A stretch of 64,000 bases of DNA from Pseudomonadota bacterium (GTDB lineage: Archaea > Thermoplasmatota > SW-10-69-26 > JACQPN01 > JAJPHT01). Under the pieces are notes generated by a model. That model made no database searches. It was not told where the DNA came from and saw only the letters and a program-made list of their open reading frames with translations. This document shows, piece by piece, positions 52,759 through 60,644 of the stretch. Both the position numbers and the translations under genes were made by a program. Location of the stretch: assembly GCA_021325135.1 (NCBI GenBank), contig JAJPHT010000029.1, positions 62,001-126,000 on the forward strand, read 5' to 3'. The stretch's first letter is position 1, and each line of letters opens with the position of its first letter.

Positions 52759-52880
52759 TCCGGCGGCGCCGCAGCGCCGCCAAATGCGGGGGGTTTGGGG
52801 GGCGCAGCCCCCTGAAGTGAAGTCCCGTTCCAGCCGACGACCGAAACGTCAGGGGGCTTCGCCCCCCGAACCCCCCGCAC
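52759..52880. repeat. REP-like intergenic repeat, copies C (head-to-head pair)
   Basis: CGGCGGCGCCGCAGCGCCGCCAAATGCGGGGGGTTTGGGGGGCGCAGCCCCCTGAAGT ... ACGTCAGGGGGCTTCGCCCCCCGAACCCCCCGCAC. Confidence 0.85.
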
Positions 52881-52881
52881 C

Positions 52882-53481
52882 TCAACCTTCGAGGTCGCCG
52901 CGGTCGAGGATGACCATGCCGGTCTTCAGCGACTCGGCCTCCTCCGGGGAGAGCACGCGGCGCTCCACCTTCTCGGCCAGGATCGCGCTGTTGCCGAAGG
53001 GGTCGTCGATGACGAGGCTGAAAGGCAGCTCGCCCGTGAGCATCCGCTCGTAGCGCGAGAGGTACTCCTGGAGGAGCGCCACCTTCTCCGGGTCCTCGCC
53101 GTGGAACTCCAGCGCCGTGAGGAGGATGTCCTTCGCGCGGTCCAGCACGCCCTCCACGTTGGAGACGTAGCTCTCCGAGAGGGGCGAGGGCTCCGCCGTG
53201 AAGCCAAGCTCCGCGATGCGGATGGTGCCCGAGTTGCTGCGGATGACGCGGATGGTGAGGTCCTCCAGCGACTCCACGCGAAGCTCCAATCGCATGGGGT
53301 CCTTCTGCGAGAGGATCATGAAGTCCGCGTGGCGGAACCCGCACGCGCCGCAGCGCAGCGTCGTCTCCATGCCGTCCCCGAAGTAGGGCACGTTCACCGT
53401 CATGCTCAGCATCGTGAGTTGCCCGACGGCGCGGCACATGGGGCAGGGCGAGTCGACCGGGACAGCCTGGATGCCGCTCAC
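52882..53481 (-). CDS. ZPR1-type zinc-finger protein
   Basis: CPMCRAVGQLTMLSMTVNVPYFGDGMETTLRCGACGFRHADFMILSQKDPMRLELRVESLEDLTIRVIRSNSGTIRIAELGFTAEPSP. Confidence 0.88.
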   Translation of the reverse strand: MSGIQAVPVDSPCPMCRAVGQLTMLSMTVNVPYFGDGMETTLRCGACGFRHADFMILSQKDPMRLELRVESLEDLTIRVIRSNSGTIRIAELGFTAEPSPLSESYVSNVEGVLDRAKDILLTALEFHGEDPEKVALLQEYLSRYERMLTGELPFSLVIDDPFGNSAILAEKVERRVLSPEEAESLKTGMVILDRGDLEG

Positions 53482-53601
53482 GGTCCGCGCCACTCTTCGG
53501 ATTCTCTTAATGGTTCCTGGGCGCCCCGTGGGGTCTTTCTCTGGTCGCCACGCCTCCGGAGACGCCAAAGGAGGCGGGAGAGGACGTCGTGCGGGCAAAG
53601 G

Positions 53602-53657
53602 GTCACGTGACCGGTCACGTGACACGGCCACGCGAGTCATGTGACCGGTCACGTGAC
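53602..53657. promoter_or_regulatory. Array of four GTCACGTGAC-type palindromes
   Basis: GTCACGTGAC at 53602 and 53614, GTCATGTGAC at 53636, GTCACGTGAC at 53648; 12-bp spacing within each pair. Confidence 0.7.
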
Positions 53658-53812
53658 TCCCTCCTCGTTGGCCTCCTTGGAGAGCGGGCATCTCGGTGAG
53701 CCCAGAAAGGAGCCCCCAGACGCGGGAGGCGCAAAGACGGGCCGAGCCCGATTTTGAAATGATGAAGCTTAAGTGCCTCGCGCGAGTGATATGCCACGCA
53801 AGGGATGCACGC

Positions 53813-54358
53813 ATGGCGTTTCTCGACAAGCTGATCGGCGGCAACAGCAGCAACGGCCGCCGCCCCGCCGAGGGCGGCAACGACCGCACCTACATCGATC
53901 TCTCCGACTACGCCGCCACCGAGAAGACGGGCGAGGGCGCCGCGAGCACCTACGTCCGCTTCGCGGAGCTGCGCGCGCTGGACGACCTGAAGCAGTTCTC
54001 GTCCTACGTGTACGACGGCAACCTCCTCATCCTCGACTTCAGCAAGGTCCAGGGAGACGAGATCCTGCTGCGCCGCCTCACCAACGAGCTTCGCAAACTC
54101 GCGCAGGACACCGGCGGCGACATCGCCGGCCTGGGCGACCACCACATCCTCCTGACCCCCACGGGCGTCAAGGTGGACCGCAAGCGCCTCACCGCCAACA
54201 AGGGCGACGAGGAGGAGCCGGCCCACGTCCCGCGCACCTCGGCGAGCCCCGCCCCGGCCCCCGCGCCGATGGTGGCCCCCGCTCCCGCGCCGGCTCCGGC
54301 CGCGGCCCCCCCGGTCCGGACCAACGGCGGCGTCGGCCGCCGCATGGCGAACAAGTAG
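53813..54358 (+). CDS. sepF: SepF-like cell division protein (archaeal, DUF552)
   Basis: TYIDLSDYAATEKTGEGAASTYVRFAELRALDDLKQFSSYVYDGNLLILDFSKVQGDEILLRRLTNELRKLAQDTGGDIAGLGDHHILLTPTGVKVDR. Confidence 0.8.
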   Translation: MAFLDKLIGGNSSNGRRPAEGGNDRTYIDLSDYAATEKTGEGAASTYVRFAELRALDDLKQFSSYVYDGNLLILDFSKVQGDEILLRRLTNELRKLAQDTGGDIAGLGDHHILLTPTGVKVDRKRLTANKGDEEEPAHVPRTSASPAPAPAPMVAPAPAPAPAAAPPVRTNGGVGRRMANK

Positions 54359-54410
54359 GCCTCTTGGCCCCTCGCCGCCGGCATCCGCCCTTTCTCGGCC
54401 GGCGGCAGAA

Positions 54411-54457
54411 CTATTTATAAACTATTTAAACGACCGGCTGCTTTGGGCTTATAAAGC
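54411..54457 (+). promoter_or_regulatory. Two TATA-like elements upstream of tbp
   Basis: ctatttataaactatttaaac (54411-54431) and cttataaag (from about 54449); the second is about 27 nt before the ATG. Confidence 0.65.
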
Positions 54458-54478
54458 GGCCTTGGCCGGTGACTCTCC

Positions 54479-55024
54479 ATGGCGAAGATCAAGATCGAGA
54501 ACGTCGTCGCGTCGACCTCCATCGGCACCGAGCTGGACCTCCAGTCCATCGCCCTCGCCCTCGACAACGCGGAGTACGAGCCCGAGCAGTTCCCCGGCCT
54601 CGTCTGCCGTCTCAAGGACCCCAAGACGGCGGCGCTCCTCTTCCGCAGCGGCAAGGTCGTCTGCACCGGCGCGAAGTCCATCGACGCCGTGGGCAAGGCC
54701 GTGGACATCGTGACGGCCAAGATCGAGGCCAGCGGCGTGAAGGTCGACCGCAACCCGGAGATCACCGTCCAGAACATCGTCGCCTCGGCCGACCTGCACT
54801 CGGAGTTGAACCTCAACGCCATCGCCATCGGCTTGGGCCTGGAGAAGGTCGAGTACGAGCCCGAGCAGTTCCCCGGCCTCGTCTACCGCCTGGACGACCC
54901 CAAGGTCGTGGTCCTCCTCTTCGGCAGCGGCAAGCTCGTCTGCACGGGCGCCCGCAAGCCCGAGGACGCCGAGCGCGCCGTCGACAAGATCACCGAGGAG
55001 CTTCAGGCCCTCGGCCTGCTCTAA
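54479..55024 (+). CDS. tbp: TATA-box-binding protein
   Basis: Two direct repeats: IVASTSIGTELDLQSIALALDNAEYEPEQFPGLVCRLKDPKTAALLFRSGKVVCTGAKS and its second half-repeat. Confidence 0.97.
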   Translation: MAKIKIENVVASTSIGTELDLQSIALALDNAEYEPEQFPGLVCRLKDPKTAALLFRSGKVVCTGAKSIDAVGKAVDIVTAKIEASGVKVDRNPEITVQNIVASADLHSELNLNAIAIGLGLEKVEYEPEQFPGLVYRLDDPKVVVLLFGSGKLVCTGARKPEDAERAVDKITEELQALGLL

Positions 55025-55139
55025 CCGGGCGGTGAGGATCGCCCCCGAAGCGCCGCTTGCGGCGCGGAGCGGGGCGCATCGTGCGTATTGCCGGCTGGTA
55101 CGCCAGCCGCGGAGGAGCTTCAGGCCCTCGGCCTGCTCT
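54995..55139. repeat. 28-bp direct repeat of the tbp 3' end
   Basis: gaggagcttcaggccctcggcctgctct at 54995-55022 and 55112-55139. Confidence 0.85.
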
Positions 55140-55209
55140 GAACGGGTTTCCGTTTTCCTTTTTCCGCCCTCCCGAAGGGCGGGTCCCTTTCTTCGTCCTA
55201 GCGGGGGCC

Positions 55210-55605
55210 ATGGACGTCTCCACCGCCCGACGCATCGAGCGCGCGCTGCTGACCGCGGAGAACGAGGACCCCGACGCGCTCCGGAGCGTCCTGTCCAGCG
55301 CGCCCACGTGGCACACGCCGGGCCACAACATGCTGGCGGGCGACCACATGGGGCGCGAGCAGGTGGTCCAGCTTCTCAAGGACTACCGCGACATGACCCA
55401 GGGGAGCCTCCGCGTGGAGGAGGCCCGCGGGCCCGAGACGCGGGGCGACGAGGGGACCCTCCACCTGCACCTCTCCGCGAGGCGGCAGGGGCTCATGCTG
55501 GACACCGAGGCGGACGTGCGCTTCCGCCTGGAGGAGGGGCGCGTGGCGGAGCTTTGGACCCAGCCCGAGGACGCCGCGGCGTGGGACCGCTTCTGGGCCC
55601 CGTAG
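55210..55605 (+). CDS. SnoaL/NTF2-like small protein
   Basis: 131 aa; ALRSVLSSAPTWHTPGHNMLAGDHMGREQVVQLLKDYRDMTQGSLRVE. Confidence 0.55.
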   Translation: MDVSTARRIERALLTAENEDPDALRSVLSSAPTWHTPGHNMLAGDHMGREQVVQLLKDYRDMTQGSLRVEEARGPETRGDEGTLHLHLSARRQGLMLDTEADVRFRLEEGRVAELWTQPEDAAAWDRFWAP

Positions 55606-55646
55606 GCCGCCGGCACCGTGAATAGCGGGCGCGTCGTCGCCTGGCC

Positions 55647-57011
55647 ATGCGCGCCCTGCTCCTTCTCGTGATCCTCCTGGCCTCCGGCTGCGTCGCGCCT
55701 GCGGTCCACCCGGAGGAGAGGCCCGCGGGCTTCGCCACCCTCGCGGGGGTCGCAGGGCCGGTGAGCCTGGGGCCGCAAGCGGGGCACGCCATGGAGCCCT
55801 CCCTGGCGATGCGCGGCGACGCCATCGTGATCGCGGCGCACACGGAGATGCCTGGCACGGAGCCCGGCCAGGCGCGCGTGTTCGCCATCGTCGTCCACCG
55901 CTCCACCGACGGGGGCGCCACCTGGTCCTCCGCGCCCCTTCCCCGCGACGTGACCTCCCCCTTCGACCCGCTGGGCCGCATGCGCTACAGCGGCGACTCG
56001 GTCCTCGCCTTCGCCCCCTCGGGCGCGCTCTACCTGGCGGGCGTCGCGCTGGACGGCGTGGGCGACGCCGCGGTCCTGGGCCAGAACACCGACTTCACCG
56101 TCTTCGTCACGCGCTCCGACGACCAGGGCGCGACGTGGTCGCCCGCCGTGTTCCACGTCCGCGGCGCGGGCCCCGCCCTCGCGCTGGCCCAGGACAAGCC
56201 GTGGCTCAGCGTCGACCCCGAGGGCTCGCTGCGCCTGGTGTGGACCGAGTTCGTGCAGTCGCTCACCCTCATCCAGTACGCTCGCTCGGACGACGGCGGG
56301 GCCACGTGGAGCGCGCCGCGCACGCTGGCCCTCAACTCGGCCCAGGAGATGAACCAGGTCACCGGCGCCACCCTCGCGACGCCCGGCGGCGGGCGCGTCT
56401 ACCTCTCCTACACCGACATCCGCAACGAGCCGTGGCCCCCCACCGCGCCCGTCGCGAGCCGGCAGCTGGCCTTCTGGAGCGCAGACGGCGGCGCCACCTT
56501 CCAGGGGCCCCTCGTGGTGGGCCCCTCGGTCTTCCCGCGCTTCGGGCGCGTCGTCGCGGACCCGCGCGATCCCCTGCACGCCGCGGTGCTGGCCTCCGAC
56601 GACGCGGCCCAGCCCCGCGTGTACCTCCGCGAGACGCGCGACGGCGGCGCCTCGTGGGGCCCGCGCCTGGACCTCGCGCCGCAGCGCGCGGGCGCGCAGC
56701 AGCTTCCCACCGGCTGGTTCGGCCCCGACGGGAGGCTCCACGTCGCGTACTACGACGCGGGCTGGCCCGGCGGCGAGCGCGTCGTGCTGGACACGCTGGA
56801 GGGCGGCGCCCTCGTCGCGGAGCAGCCCGCGCCCGGCCCGTCCATCGCGCCCGGGCCGTACCGCCGCGAATACTTCGGCCTCGACGGAGAGGGCTCCCGC
56901 GTCTGGGCCGCCTGGGTCGCGGGCGACGGCGGCACGGGCGACTCCGTGGCGGTGCTCACCGGGACCGATGGCACGGGGACCTACGTCGCGGCGGCGCCGT
57001 TCGACGTCTGA
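55647..57011 (+). CDS. Sialidase-like (BNR/Asp-box) beta-propeller lipoprotein, second copy
   Basis: Lipobox LASGCVAPA; STDGGATWSS, SDDQGATWSP, SDDGGATWSA, TRDGGASWGP. Confidence 0.8.
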   Translation: MRALLLLVILLASGCVAPAVHPEERPAGFATLAGVAGPVSLGPQAGHAMEPSLAMRGDAIVIAAHTEMPGTEPGQARVFAIVVHRSTDGGATWSSAPLPRDVTSPFDPLGRMRYSGDSVLAFAPSGALYLAGVALDGVGDAAVLGQNTDFTVFVTRSDDQGATWSPAVFHVRGAGPALALAQDKPWLSVDPEGSLRLVWTEFVQSLTLIQYARSDDGGATWSAPRTLALNSAQEMNQVTGATLATPGGGRVYLSYTDIRNEPWPPTAPVASRQLAFWSADGGATFQGPLVVGPSVFPRFGRVVADPRDPLHAAVLASDDAAQPRVYLRETRDGGASWGPRLDLAPQRAGAQQLPTGWFGPDGRLHVAYYDAGWPGGERVVLDTLEGGALVAEQPAPGPSIAPGPYRREYFGLDGEGSRVWAAWVAGDGGTGDSVAVLTGTDGTGTYVAAAPFDV

Positions 57012-57967
57012 TCGCAAGCGCAGGCCGCCGCGCGGCGCATGCGGCGGGCGCGCGGGATCGCGGAGGCGAGGGCGAGGACCAGCGCGGCAGCCAGGGCGGC
57101 CGTCCGCATGCGCGGGTCCCACGGCGCCGCGCGCACGCCCTGCACCACGAGCGCGAGCCCGAGGCCCAGGAGCGTCTTCACCGTCGCCTTCATCCAGCGG
57201 CGGCGCGCGAGGCCCAGGCTGGAGACGGCCTGCGCGCCCGCGGCGAGAAGGCCCAGCCCCAGCGCGGCGGCCCACGGCAGGGGTGCCATCAAAAGCGCCG
57301 CCATGGCGAGGAGGAAGACGGGGAACGTCGTGAAGCACCCCACGCAGAGCCGCAGGCCATTGATCCGGTAGACGTCCTTGCGGTACGCCTCGGTGTCGGG
57401 GTGGTGCGCGAAGACCTGGGGCAGCGCCAGGGGTGCGGCCTTGGAGGCCAAGGGGAGGAGGGCCAGCGCGGCGCACCCGCAGCCGCCGCACCCTCCGCAA
57501 CCCCCGCAGCCGCAGTCGCACGCGCCGCAGCTTCCGCAGCCGCACGGGTCGCCCCCGCCGCACGGGTGGCAGCAGGGGGAGCACGGGTCGCAGCACGAGG
57601 AGGGGCAGCAACACCCGCCCCCTCCGTTGTTGCACGTGCACGCGGGGCCGCTGCTGGCGGGGACGGGGCGCATGGCGGTGAAGAAGAGGATGAGGAGCAC
57701 CAGCAGCACGAGGACGCCCGACGCGTAGACCAGCGCGACGAGGAGCGTCGCCACGAGGGCGGTCTGCCCCGCGAGGACGGCCGCCACGGCGAGGTTCCCC
57801 TGCCGCTCGTGAAGGCCCAGGCCGAGGGCTGCCGCGCCGAAGACCAGGGAGAGGAAGAAGACCGCGGGGTCGGGGGTCACGAGGAAGCCCGCGAGGAAGC
57901 TCACCCACGCCAGCGCGCCCAGGACCAGGGCCGCGATGGCCTTCCCTGATGGAGCCTCCTCCGGCAC
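56981..57967 (-). CDS. Multi-pass membrane protein with internal Cys/Gly-rich segment
   Basis: TM segments flank CTCNNGGGGCCCPSSCCDPCSPCCHPCGGGDPCGCGSCGACDCGCGGCGGCGGCGC; C-terminal part has NGLRLCVGCFTTFPVFLL. Confidence 0.7.
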   Translation of the reverse strand: MPEEAPSGKAIAALVLGALAWVSFLAGFLVTPDPAVFFLSLVFGAAALGLGLHERQGNLAVAAVLAGQTALVATLLVALVYASGVLVLLVLLILFFTAMRPVPASSGPACTCNNGGGGCCCPSSCCDPCSPCCHPCGGGDPCGCGSCGACDCGCGGCGGCGGCGCAALALLPLASKAAPLALPQVFAHHPDTEAYRKDVYRINGLRLCVGCFTTFPVFLLAMAALLMAPLPWAAALGLGLLAAGAQAVSSLGLARRRWMKATVKTLLGLGLALVVQGVRAAPWDPRMRTAALAAALVLALASAIPRARRMRRAAACACDQTSNGAAAT

Positions 57968-58045
57968 GCGCCAGCAAAGGGGCGGGGGGTCTTCAGCGTT
58001 TCACGCGTCGGCCACCTTCAAACCCGGGGGACGCGATGCGCGGGC

Positions 58046-58987
58046 GTGTCCGCCATCGTCGCGACAAGCCTGCGCAAGTCCTACGGCGAGGTGCGCGCCG
58101 TGGAGGACGTCTCGCTGGACGTGGCGGAGGGGGAGATCTTCGGCCTCCTGGGCCCCAACGGCGCGGGCAAGACGACGACGGTCCGCATGCTGGCGACGCT
58201 GCTCCGCCCCGACGCGGGCGAGGTGCGCATCCTGGGCCTCGACCCCGCGCGCGACCGCGTCGCCGTGCGGCGGCTCATGGGCATCGCGCTCCAGGAGACG
58301 GGCCTCGACGACCTCGCCACGGGCCGCGAGCTGCTCACCCTCCACGCGCGCCTCTATGGCCTCCCCCGCGCGCGGGCCCGCGAGCGCGCCCAGGAGCTTC
58401 TCGCGCACTTCGGCCTGGAGGAGGCGGCGGACCGCCGCGTCGGGGAATATTCCGGCGGCATGCGGCGGCGCATCGACCTCGCCAGCGCGCTCGTCCACTC
58501 GCCCAAGGTCGTCTTCCTCGACGAGCCCACCGTGGGCCTGGACCCCGCCGCCCGGGCGCAGCTCTGGGGCGCGGTGCGGCGCCTCAACCGCGAGGAGGGC
58601 ACCACCATCCTGCTGACGACGCACTACATGGAGGAGGCCGAGCGCCTCGCGGGGCGGCTGGCCGTCATCGACCGCGGCCGCGTCGTCATGGAGGGCACCG
58701 CAGCGCAATTGAAGGCTCGCGTGGCGAAGCGCGTCGTCACGCTGGCCTTGGACGACGAGGAGGGGGACTTCCCTCGGGTGGCCCGCGCCCTCGCGGCGAT
58801 GCCCGGCGTCCTGCGCGCGCTCCCCACGCCCGAAGGCGTCGTCGTCCACGTGGGCGAAGGCGGCCCCCGCGCCGACGAGGTGCGCGCCGTGGCCGAGAAG
58901 GAGGCGCGCGTCGTGGGCGCCACCTCCAACGACCCCACGCTGGACGACCTCTTCCTCACCACCGGCCGAAAGGAGGGATCGCAATGA
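58046..58987 (+). CDS. ABC transporter ATP-binding protein (DrrA-like)
   Basis: LLGPNGAGKTTTVRMLATLLRPDAGEVRILG; YSGGMRRRIDLASALVHSPKVVFLDEPTVGLDP. Confidence 0.93.
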   Translation: MSAIVATSLRKSYGEVRAVEDVSLDVAEGEIFGLLGPNGAGKTTTVRMLATLLRPDAGEVRILGLDPARDRVAVRRLMGIALQETGLDDLATGRELLTLHARLYGLPRARARERAQELLAHFGLEEAADRRVGEYSGGMRRRIDLASALVHSPKVVFLDEPTVGLDPAARAQLWGAVRRLNREEGTTILLTTHYMEEAERLAGRLAVIDRGRVVMEGTAAQLKARVAKRVVTLALDDEEGDFPRVARALAAMPGVLRALPTPEGVVVHVGEGGPRADEVRAVAEKEARVVGATSNDPTLDDLFLTTGRKEGSQ

Positions 58988-59751
58988 GCTTCCTCACCGC
59001 GACCGACGAATTGCTTCGCAAGACGCTGCGCCAGTTCCCTCGCGTGCCCCCTGATATCGTCCAAGCCCTCGCGATCCCGCTCTTCCTCTTCGCGCTCTTC
59101 TCGCTCCAGATGGCGGCCGTCTCGCGCCTGCCCGGGTTCCCGACGGAGAATTACGCGCAGTTCCTCCTGCCGCAGATCATCGTCTTCACGGCGTTCACCA
59201 GCGCGAACGGCGCGGGGTACGGCCTGGTGCTGGAGGCCAAGAGCGGGTATCTCGACAAGCTGCGCGCGATGCCCATCCCGAGGGCGAGCATCGTGCTGGG
59301 GCGCCTCCTCGCGGTGGGCCTGCGCGCCATGGCGCAGGCGCTTCTCGTGCTCGCCGTGGCGTTCCCCTTCGGCATCCGCGTCGCGGGCGGCGTCCTCGGC
59401 GTCGTGGGCATCCTGCTCCTCGCCGCGTGCGTGGCCATCGCGTGGGCGGGCATCATGTCCATGCTGGGCCTCCTCACGCGAAGCCCCGAGGCGGTGGAGG
59501 CCTCGACCGTGCTCTTCATCCCGCTCACGTACCTCACCACCGGCGCCATGCCCCTGGCGCTCATGAGCCCCGCCGTGCAGGGCGTCGTGCGCGCGAACCC
59601 CGTGACCTACGTCGTGGAGGGCATCCGCGCGTTCAGCCTTGACGCGGGCCTTTCCGTGGTGCACCTGGAGGCCTTCGCGTCGGGGCTCGCCATGGCGCTC
59701 GTGGGCGTCGCGCTCGCGACGTGGGCGATGCGGCGGCTCGACACGCGCTGA
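58984..59751 (+). CDS. ABC-2 type permease (DrrB-like)
   Basis: ATGA overlap with ATPase; six hydrophobic segments; LTTGAMPLALMSPAVQGVVRANPVTYVVEGIRAF. Confidence 0.9.
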   Translation: MSFLTATDELLRKTLRQFPRVPPDIVQALAIPLFLFALFSLQMAAVSRLPGFPTENYAQFLLPQIIVFTAFTSANGAGYGLVLEAKSGYLDKLRAMPIPRASIVLGRLLAVGLRAMAQALLVLAVAFPFGIRVAGGVLGVVGILLLAACVAIAWAGIMSMLGLLTRSPEAVEASTVLFIPLTYLTTGAMPLALMSPAVQGVVRANPVTYVVEGIRAFSLDAGLSVVHLEAFASGLAMALVGVALATWAMRRLDTR

Positions 59752-59881
59752 GCATGGGGACGGCGGAGCGTGGACTGTTCCTCCGCGCGGGCCCGCGGCC
59801 TCCGAGGGGAAACATATCACACGCGTGCAGAATCATTAAACCAGTTAGCGCCATTGGGTGCCGCGCCTGCGAGATGATATC

Positions 59882-60640
59882 ATGCGCGCCGACGACCTCC
59901 TCGTTCTCGACTACGCCGGCTTTTCCCGCCACACGGCCCTGTTCTACAAGAAGCTGGAGGCGGCGTCGTTCCGGGAGCTCTTCGTCCGCGACCCGGCGGG
60001 CGTCCTCTTCGACTCCCTCTTCCCCGGCTACAAGAGCCCGACCCCTGGGAAGATCAACCAGGCCAACCGCATGCTCTTCTCCCTCCTGAGCAACCCGAAG
60101 TTCATGGACTGGAGCAAGGGCTTCCAGAAGAAGCTCGAAGAGACGGCCCAGCGCGCCGCGCCGCAGGAGAAGCCCGGCGAGGCCATCAAGCTCTACACGG
60201 TCCAGGTGGACCGCGCCAAGCTCTACCAGGAGATCCTGGAGGCGACGCGGAGCTTCGCCGACGTGGAGTTCTTCCACTCGGCGTTCATCGCCGACCCCGA
60301 CGACAACCCGTGCGGGACCGTCCCCCGCCCCATCCCTCTCCCCAACCCGCCTCAGCCCCCCGTCCCGTGGCCGGACATCTCGATCATGCCGCGCTTCGGA
60401 GGCAACGAGGACGTCGCCGTGGAGGTCGAGACCCTGATCTACGCCGTCGCGGTGGCGGCGGTGGCCGTCGTGGTCACCGTCGTGGCCGTCGCCGGCATGC
60501 CCGCGGTCGAGATCCTCTCGCGCCAGGACCTTGCCAAGGTCACCGGGATCGCCGCAGAGCACCTGCAGGCGCGCGCCCAAGGCCTGCGCGAGTCGGGCAA
60601 GCTGACGTCCCACGAGGCGATCCGCGGCCGCCTGATGTGA
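59882..60640 (+). CDS. RiPP-precursor-like protein: leader-like N-terminus, Pro-rich segment, Val/Ala-rich segment
   Basis: FRELFVRDPAGVLFDSL leader-like motif; CGTVPRPIPLPNPPQPPVPWPD; VAVEVETLIYAVAVAAVAVVVTVVAVAG; 4 nt before the radical SAM start. GTG at 59858 is an alternative start. Confidence 0.5.
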   Translation: MRADDLLVLDYAGFSRHTALFYKKLEAASFRELFVRDPAGVLFDSLFPGYKSPTPGKINQANRMLFSLLSNPKFMDWSKGFQKKLEETAQRAAPQEKPGEAIKLYTVQVDRAKLYQEILEATRSFADVEFFHSAFIADPDDNPCGTVPRPIPLPNPPQPPVPWPDISIMPRFGGNEDVAVEVETLIYAVAVAAVAVVVTVVAVAGMPAVEILSRQDLAKVTGIAAEHLQARAQGLRESGKLTSHEAIRGRLM

Positions 60641-60644
60641 GCCC

